Part shown: piece after piece, positions 6,301-8,714 of the stretch
How positions within the stretch are numbered: position 1 is the stretch's first letter
How the letters are laid out: each line of letters opens with the position of its first letter
DNA from: Phycisphaerales bacterium
GTDB taxonomy: Bacteria > Planctomycetota > Phycisphaerae > Sedimentisphaerales > Anaerohalosphaeraceae
Assembly: GCA_011055475.1 (NCBI GenBank)
Contig: DSDH01000409.1
Location: 1 to 8,714, forward strand
Reading direction: 5' to 3'
Length of the DNA stretch: 8,714 nucleotides
The notes under the pieces: model-generated
What the model was told of the DNA's origin: nothing
The model's database searches: none
What the model saw: the letters and a program-made list of their open reading frames with translations, nothing else
Made by a program: the position numbers and the translations under genes

Positions 6301-6621
6301 CAGGGTCGGCGTATACGTCAGCCGCACCGGGACGCCGCCGCCGGCGTCCATCACGTACACCTCCGTGTTGCCGTCGTATTGTCCGGTGAAGGCGATTTTC
6401 TTGCCGTCCGGGCTGAATCGCGGGAACATCTCGTAGCCGACGTCGCTGGTCAGTCGCCGGGCGGTGCCCCCCTTGGCCGGCACGGTGTACAGATCGCCGC
6501 CGTAGCAGAACACGATCCGGTTGCCGTGAATCGTCGGAAAACGCAGCACCCGGGCCTCATCGGCGGCGAAAACCGTGCCACACAGAACGGCCAGCAGCCC
6601 CAGAACCCATGCACGTCTCAT
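3310..6621 (-). CDS. Secreted Tricorn-type protease (S41 family)
   Basis: A 1103-residue Tricorn-like serine peptidase that trims oligopeptides. A signal peptide (basic M-R-R, hydrophobic 4-16, V-F-A/A cleavage near 19-20) sends it outside the cytoplasm. Two beta-propellers follow, marked by repeated S-P-D-G motifs (F-S-P-D-G at 69-73 and 171-175; W-S-P-D-G at 365-369 and 453-457), then a bridging helical domain (about 700-770), a PDZ domain (about 780-865) and the S41 core (about 890-1070). Catalytic residues by family comparison: His768 in ELNAGHCY, nucleophile Ser992 in F-S-A-S-D-G-D, and Glu1051 in I-I-E-G-I-G-V-E-P-D; the oxyanion region is R-G-N-G-G-G (940-945). Gly767 replaces Ser745 of the Thermoplasma enzyme. 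An acidic low-complexity insert (about 545-598) interrupts the second propeller. I chose the ATG at 6619-6621 because GGGAG lies 6 nt upstream; the in-frame ATG at 6625-6627 abuts that ribosome site. It lies 83 nt downstream of a small membrane-protein gene and is probably co-transcribed with it. Confidence 0.95.
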   Translation of the reverse strand: MRRAWVLGLLAVLCGTVFAADEARVLRFPTIHGNRIVFCYGGDLYTVPAKGGTARRLTSDVGYEMFPRFSPDGKKIAFTGQYDGNTEVYVMDAGGGVPVRLTYTPTLSRDDVADRMGPNNIVMGWRPDGQRIIFRSRMRSFNSFIGQLYTVAATGGACEEVPLPRGGFCSFSPDGRKLAYNQVFREFRTWKRYRGGMADDVWIHDFETRETINITNDPAQDIIPMWAGDRIYFLSDRGPHRRMNLYVYELGSKQTRRLTDFADFDIKFPSLGDTAIVFEYAGYIYRFDLDSEKADKVRIVIREDAPEARTVLKNVADNINQYEIAPDGQRALFGARGEVFTVPAKHGITRNLTQTPGVHDRNCIWSPDGRWIAYISDATGEDEIYVVPQDGGGPARQVTDGAETYKYALRFSPDSTRLLWSDKRLRLRYVEIETGIITEVDHSQRWEFHNYQWSPDGRWIVYTKPELDTVERVYLYSVEDKQSWPITDMWYSVSNATFSADGRFVFFTSDRDFNPIYSWTEWNHAYIDMSRIYFVTLAKDTPSPLEPENDEVAVKDENNEADDDGKLDKQEAEEDGDGPKKAEDDSKGKSQAEKSEMRVDLDGIIGRVAALPIRAARYSHLTSVGDALYYLRSGHKEDQQLVVYDLKEKKETEIGGFRGYKVSADGKKMLLAAGGKYGIVDLPKSRVELKDTLDLSGLEVFVDRRAEWRQIFHECWRQMREFFYVPNMHGVDWAAIRDRYEPWVAHVRHRADLTYILGEMIGELNAGHCYVGGGETPSVRRIPMGLLGAEVEKDADSGYFRIAEILPGQNWDKSRRSPLTEIGVDAKVGDYILAVNGRDTRTVDSLYQLFINTADKPVILTLNDKPCEEGRRRVIVIPTADESGLYYHRWVQDNIAKVNKATDGKVGYIHIPDMGPDGLNEFIKHFYPQIRKKGLIVDVRGNGGGNVSPMIIERLRREAVMIDFARNTAGHVDPEGTLYGPMVCLCDEFSASDGDLFTYRFKKHGLGTVVGKRTWGGVVGIRGSLPLLDGGYLRKPEFSRYDLEGKEWIIEGIGVEPDIVVENDPAREYAGIDQQLNKAIEVILDELRTKEKTIPPLPPYPER

Positions 6622-6704
6622 AAGCATCTCCCTGCCCGCATATCTCGTCTGGCTGAACAAGTATACGCCTGCCGTCGTTCGGTTTCTCGGCAATATCTGA
6701 GGGC

Positions 6705-7100
6705 TCAGTATACCAAAAAACCCGCCCGCGGTGAACTCCGTAAGCTGCTGACGAGGGCTGGTTGCGTGCCGGATGACGTGAGTCTGGCAAAGGCTGACAG
6801 GGGACACCCAGCAGGAGCGATGTCCTCCTGCGTCGCGATCGTTCTTGACGGGTCGCGTTCGGCGGTCGGATCGGAGGCATCCGAGGCGTCGGGCGCGGGG
6901 GCCGGAGCATCCACCGGCGGTTCGGTCTCCTTGGGTCCACCCACGAGCAGCGCTCCCAGCGCCGCCAGCAGCAGAAGACCGATAACCATGAAAAGGATGT
7001 GCAGGCAGATCCGCCATGCCCCCGTGCCCTGCCGCGAATTGCGGGCCGTGCGGCGCGTCTTGCCGGAGGGCCGTCCCTTTCTCTTGGGCTTCGCACTCAT
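6705..7100 (-). CDS. Small basic single-pass membrane protein upstream of Tricorn
   Basis: A 131-residue protein of unrecognised family. Residues 1-30 are very basic (M-S-A-K-P-K-R-K-G-R, then many Arg/Lys). One transmembrane helix spans about 31-54 (ICLHILFMVIGLLLLAALGA), followed by an Ala/Pro/Asp-rich tail (E-T-E-P-P-V-D-A-P-A-P-A-P-D). The charge pattern predicts the N terminus in the cytoplasm and the tail outside. The ATG at 7098-7100 has GGAG 6 nt upstream; an upstream in-frame ATG has no such site. The last third (after about residue 85) has less GC-biased third positions and no recognisable features, so the true C terminus might differ, for example through a sequencing frameshift. 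The gene sits between a good promoter (7148-7176) and the Tricorn gene, which suggests an operon and perhaps a membrane partner. The basic N terminus could bind nucleic acid or phospholipid; no function is assigned. Confidence 0.65.
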   Translation of the reverse strand: MSAKPKRKGRPSGKTRRTARNSRQGTGAWRICLHILFMVIGLLLLAALGALLVGGPKETEPPVDAPAPAPDASDASDPTAERDPSRTIATQEDIAPAGCPLSAFARLTSSGTQPALVSSLRSSPRAGFLVY

Positions 7101-7135
7101 ACCTGGCTCCACGGTTATCCCCCCGATGCCCCGGA

Positions 7136-7199
7136 TCAACGTCCGCAAGTCTATCACAACGCCAGGACCGATTCAACGTCGGCATCTCGGTTCAACGTC
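7136..7199. repeat. Three copies of TCAACGTC (GACGTTGA) around the Tricorn-operon promoter
   Basis: The 8-mer TCAACGTC occurs at 7136-7143, 7173-7180 and 7192-7199, all in the same orientation. The copies cover the predicted start, the -35 box and the region just upstream. A fourth copy lies inside the DUF3592 gene (7395-7402). Spacings of 37 and 19 bp do not match whole helical turns exactly. They may be operator repeats for an unknown regulator shared by the divergent genes. Confidence 0.4.
7148..7176 (-). promoter_or_regulatory. Promoter of the small membrane protein-Tricorn operon
   Basis: Read on the minus strand: TTGAAT (7171-7176), an exact 17-bp spacer, then TAGACT (7148-7153). Each hexamer matches the consensus at four of six positions. 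The expected start near 7141 gives a leader of about 40 nt to the ATG at 7100. The -35 box lies within one GACGTTGA repeat. Confidence 0.45.
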
Positions 7200-7301
7200 A
7201 CGGGTTCGACGGTCGTTGGGGTCCGCCTCTTTCAGGCGATTCCCCGATGGTCACCAAAGGCCGCCCGCTGATTCGCCGATATCGTCACCGGGCCGACAAT
7301 C

Positions 7302-7317
7302 GCCGACCATGGTCGGC
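7302..7317. promoter_or_regulatory. 16-bp perfect palindrome before the DUF3592 ribosome site
   Basis: GCCGACCATGGTCGGC is its own complement with no loop. It ends 2 nt before the GGGAG ribosome site (7320-7324). Its position fits an operator for a dimeric regulator. As RNA it could pair only with a few central bases unpaired, next to the ribosome site. A smaller hairpin, CGCCT-CTTTC-AGGCG (7224-7238), lies further upstream. Confidence 0.4.
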
Positions 7318-7330
7318 ATGGGAGCATCCG

Positions 7331-7831
7331 GTGAGGCAGACGTACATAGCAAATATGATGACCCGTGAGCCCGATGCGCGGAAGCGTCCGACGATCAACG
7401 TCTGGACCGCGCGACTGGCGGGCCTGGCCATCGTCTCCCTGGCGATCGTCCCCGCCTGGCTGGCCCGCGAGCGGCATCGCGAGAACCAGGCCTTCCTGGC
7501 CAAGGCCGTCCGCGTCCAGGCCGTCGTCGCCGATCTCCAGGCGGTCGGCTCGGCCGACGACCGGCGGTTGGTGCCCGTCTACCGCTTCCAAGACGCCGAG
7601 GGCCGCGAACACTCCGTCCGCTCCCCGGTCGCCTACCGCCATCCGCCCGCCACAATTGGCCAATCCGTCCCGCTGCTCTACGATCCCGGTAACCCCGAAG
7701 CCTTCAAGCAGCCATCCTTTGTGAGCTTCTGGGCCTATATCACGGTGCTGCTGGCCTTTGCCGGCACCCTGGTCCTTTTTGGCAGCGTCGTCTTCGCCCG
7801 CGGCCACCGATTCATCCACCGCCGCCACTAA
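7331..7831 (+). CDS. DUF3592 membrane protein, GTG start
   Basis: A 166-residue membrane protein of the DUF3592 family, whose function is unknown. Two transmembrane helices (about 25-44 and 131-155) flank an extracytoplasmic beta-rich domain with the family pattern: V-P-V-Y-R-F-Q-D-A-E-G-R-E-H (81-94), then I-G-Q-S-V-P-L-L-Y-D-P-G-N-P-E-A-F (109-125). I chose the GTG at 7331-7333 because GGGAG lies exactly 6 nt upstream. The in-frame ATG pair at 7355-7360, eight and nine codons later, has no ribosome site at a usable distance. The frame stays open upstream to about 7016, but that part overlaps the divergent gene and has no family features. Gene length is normal for the family. It is divergent from the small membrane protein-Tricorn operon, with 230 nt between them, and convergent with the next minus-strand gene (57-nt gap, no clear terminator). 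Confidence 0.88.
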   Translation: MRQTYIANMMTREPDARKRPTINVWTARLAGLAIVSLAIVPAWLARERHRENQAFLAKAVRVQAVVADLQAVGSADDRRLVPVYRFQDAEGREHSVRSPVAYRHPPATIGQSVPLLYDPGNPEAFKQPSFVSFWAYITVLLAFAGTLVLFGSVVFARGHRFIHRRH

Positions 7832-7888
7832 ACTGACCTGCGAACCCAACCGCCATGCTCACGTCAAACACGCGCCGAGTCGTGAGGA

Positions 7889-8470
7889 TCATCCTCCATG
7901 AATCGCCTCGTGACGCTCTCGCTCGGCTGCAACCTGTCGCTCCTTTTCCGCATACTCCTGGCCCACACGGCCCACCTCGCGAATTCTCGAGTCGTCATGC
8001 GTCTGCAATTCACGAAAGGCGTTCACGCGATCCGCCCACATCTCCGATTCTGGTCCGGACCATGCTCCGGTACGAAGCGACGCGTCGACAACCTGCACAG
8101 GGGTGAAACCAGCATCAAGGGCTGCTTGAGCCTTGAGTATCCAGTTGCCGTGCAGTGGGCCCTCCAACACGCAAAGGAACCGCGGCGAGCCCGAACTCGT
8201 GCTAAGCAAATGCCTGTAGAGCCCGATGTCGTTACCCACAAGCGCCTTGCCAAGCCGACCTTGGTTGGGATGTTGAGCAACTTCGTCCAGCAATTCCCGT
8301 CTATCCTCGTACTGAAGAGCTGCCAAAGCTGTCCTCCCGGGCCCTTGGTCCCAGCTCACCCAGCCCGCGCTATTGTCTCCCTGCCCCGTTAGTCTTCTGG
8401 CGATCCATGCCTTCGCAATATCGGATCGTTTCTCAAAGACTGCGATCAGCTTCCACTCATCAGCCGCCAC
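7889..8470 (-). CDS. C-terminal part of a helical-repeat protein, probably 5'-truncated
   Basis: From the GTG at 8468-8470 the frame encodes 193 residues, but it stays open a further 73 codons to 8689. That extension also reads like protein: W-A-A-K-L-L-K-H-P-N-K-R-V-A-A-A-A-A-L-G, then I-P-E-K-L-E-R-Q-W-S-E-A, a HEAT-like helical pattern. No ATG, GTG or TTG occurs in frame there, and the GTG at 8470 has GGAG directly against it, too close for a normal ribosome site. Motifs in the core include D-I-A-K-A-W-I-A-R-R-L (17-27), A-L-D-A-G-F-T-P (117-124), W-S-G-P-E-S-E-M-W-A (137-146) and a C-terminal charged helix, R-I-R-E-V-G through A-A-E-R-E-R-H-E-A-I-H-G (162-192). No transmembrane segment. 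The tail resembles C-terminal regions I associate from memory with large multidomain, perhaps STAND-type, proteins; I am unsure of the family. The likeliest reading is the remnant of a larger gene. Confidence 0.6.
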   Translation of the reverse strand: MAADEWKLIAVFEKRSDIAKAWIARRLTGQGDNSAGWVSWDQGPGRTALAALQYEDRRELLDEVAQHPNQGRLGKALVGNDIGLYRHLLSTSSGSPRFLCVLEGPLHGNWILKAQAALDAGFTPVQVVDASLRTGAWSGPESEMWADRVNAFRELQTHDDSRIREVGRVGQEYAEKERQVAAERERHEAIHGG

Positions 8471-8656
8471 CTCCGTGATGGCCTCGCTCCACTGCCTCTC
8501 AAGCTTCTCAGGGATACCACCCCTCGGTTCAGCTTCCCAAAGCCCAAGCGCGGCCGCAGCTGCGACCCTCTTATTGGGGTGCTTCAGCAGTTTGGCAGCC
8601 CATTTCTCGGAGATACTACTCCGAGCAGAAAATAATGAACATTTTGTAAGAGAGAC

Positions 8657-8678
8657 CGTAGTTGAAGTATGAACTACG
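8657..8678. repeat. 7-bp-arm inverted repeat near the right edge
   Basis: CGTAGTT (8657-8663) and AACTACG (8672-8678) are perfect inverted repeats around an 8-nt centre. The surrounding sequence is less GC-rich than the gene to its left and includes part of the open frame upstream of that gene. It could be an operator or a short hairpin; nothing else identifies it. Confidence 0.35.
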
Positions 8679-8714
8679 ACGCCCGAACATTAAAAGGTGA
8701 AGCCAAGGAAGCCC

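Noticed and set aside
6622..7185. N-terminal extension of Tricorn to a start near 7185
   Set aside because: The added 188 residues have no family similarity and overlap the small membrane-protein gene in another frame. The signal peptide and ribosome site fix the start at 6621.
5050..7368. Very long plus-strand open frame (772 codons) opposite the Tricorn gene
   Set aside because: It is the antisense shadow of a highly GC-biased gene. The minus strand shows signal peptide, propeller repeats, PDZ and catalytic motifs, while the plus frame shows no domain and crosses the promoter region of the divergent genes.
7309..7368. Possible leader peptide of about 19 codons starting inside the palindrome before the DUF3592 gene
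   Set aside because: It overlaps the GTG start and ribosome site in another frame, has no ribosome site of its own and no attenuation-like codon run.
8690..8714. Possible last eight codons of another minus-strand gene entering from the right edge (ending F-L-G-F-T-F then stop)
   Set aside because: Only 25 nt are visible, too little to support a gene. Sequence beyond 8714 would decide.
1..8714. Search for CRISPR repeats, tRNA or rRNA genes and insertion-sequence ends
   Set aside because: No regularly spaced repeats, no cloverleaf or conserved rRNA segments, and no transposase-like protein were recognised in any frame.

Overview
GC-rich bacterial DNA. A secreted-type Tricorn protease with a charged linker, a DUF3592 membrane protein, short intergenic leaders and a fragment of a large repeat protein suggest a Planctomycetota-like genome. 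This is inferred from gene content only, because no rRNA or other phylogenetic marker is present. Almost all genes lie on the minus strand.

Left part (1-2613, all minus). The 5' part of an unrecognised gene runs off the left edge (1-267). Its perfect -10 box sits so close to the ATG that the mRNA should be leaderless. Next, reading leftwards from 2009, is a two-gene operon: a ketopantoate-reductase-type oxidoreductase (GTG start) followed by a flavin-reductase-domain protein. It has a good sigma70-like promoter with an inverted repeat over the -10 box. Upstream of it is an Rrf2-family repressor without any cysteine (2218-2613). The gap between repressor and operon holds a 12-bp-arm inverted repeat bracketed by a 16-nt near-perfect direct repeat.

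Middle (2614-3309). About 700 nt have no convincing gene. An A/T-rich promoter zone precedes rrf2, followed by a dense run of perfect short hairpins, a 30-codon mini-ORF with high GC at third positions, and a 9-bp-arm inverted repeat downstream of the protease gene. I could not assign the structured stretch to a known RNA class.

Right part (3310-8714). A likely two-gene minus-strand operon encodes a small basic single-pass membrane protein (6705-7100) and then a 1103-residue Tricorn-type S41 protease with a signal peptide (3310-6621). Its predicted promoter is overlapped and flanked by GACGTTGA repeats. A DUF3592 two-TM protein is divergently transcribed (7331-7831, plus), with a 16-bp perfect palindrome just before its ribosome-binding site. 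The window ends with the C-terminal part of a larger helical-repeat protein on the minus strand (7889-8470). Its reading frame continues upstream to 8689 without a usable start, so it is probably a truncated remnant.

Functional picture: envelope peptide degradation (Tricorn plus a small membrane partner), a small NAD(P)H/flavin redox operon that the neighbouring Rrf2 protein could control, and accessory genes at both edges. No CRISPR array, tRNA, rRNA or insertion sequence was seen.
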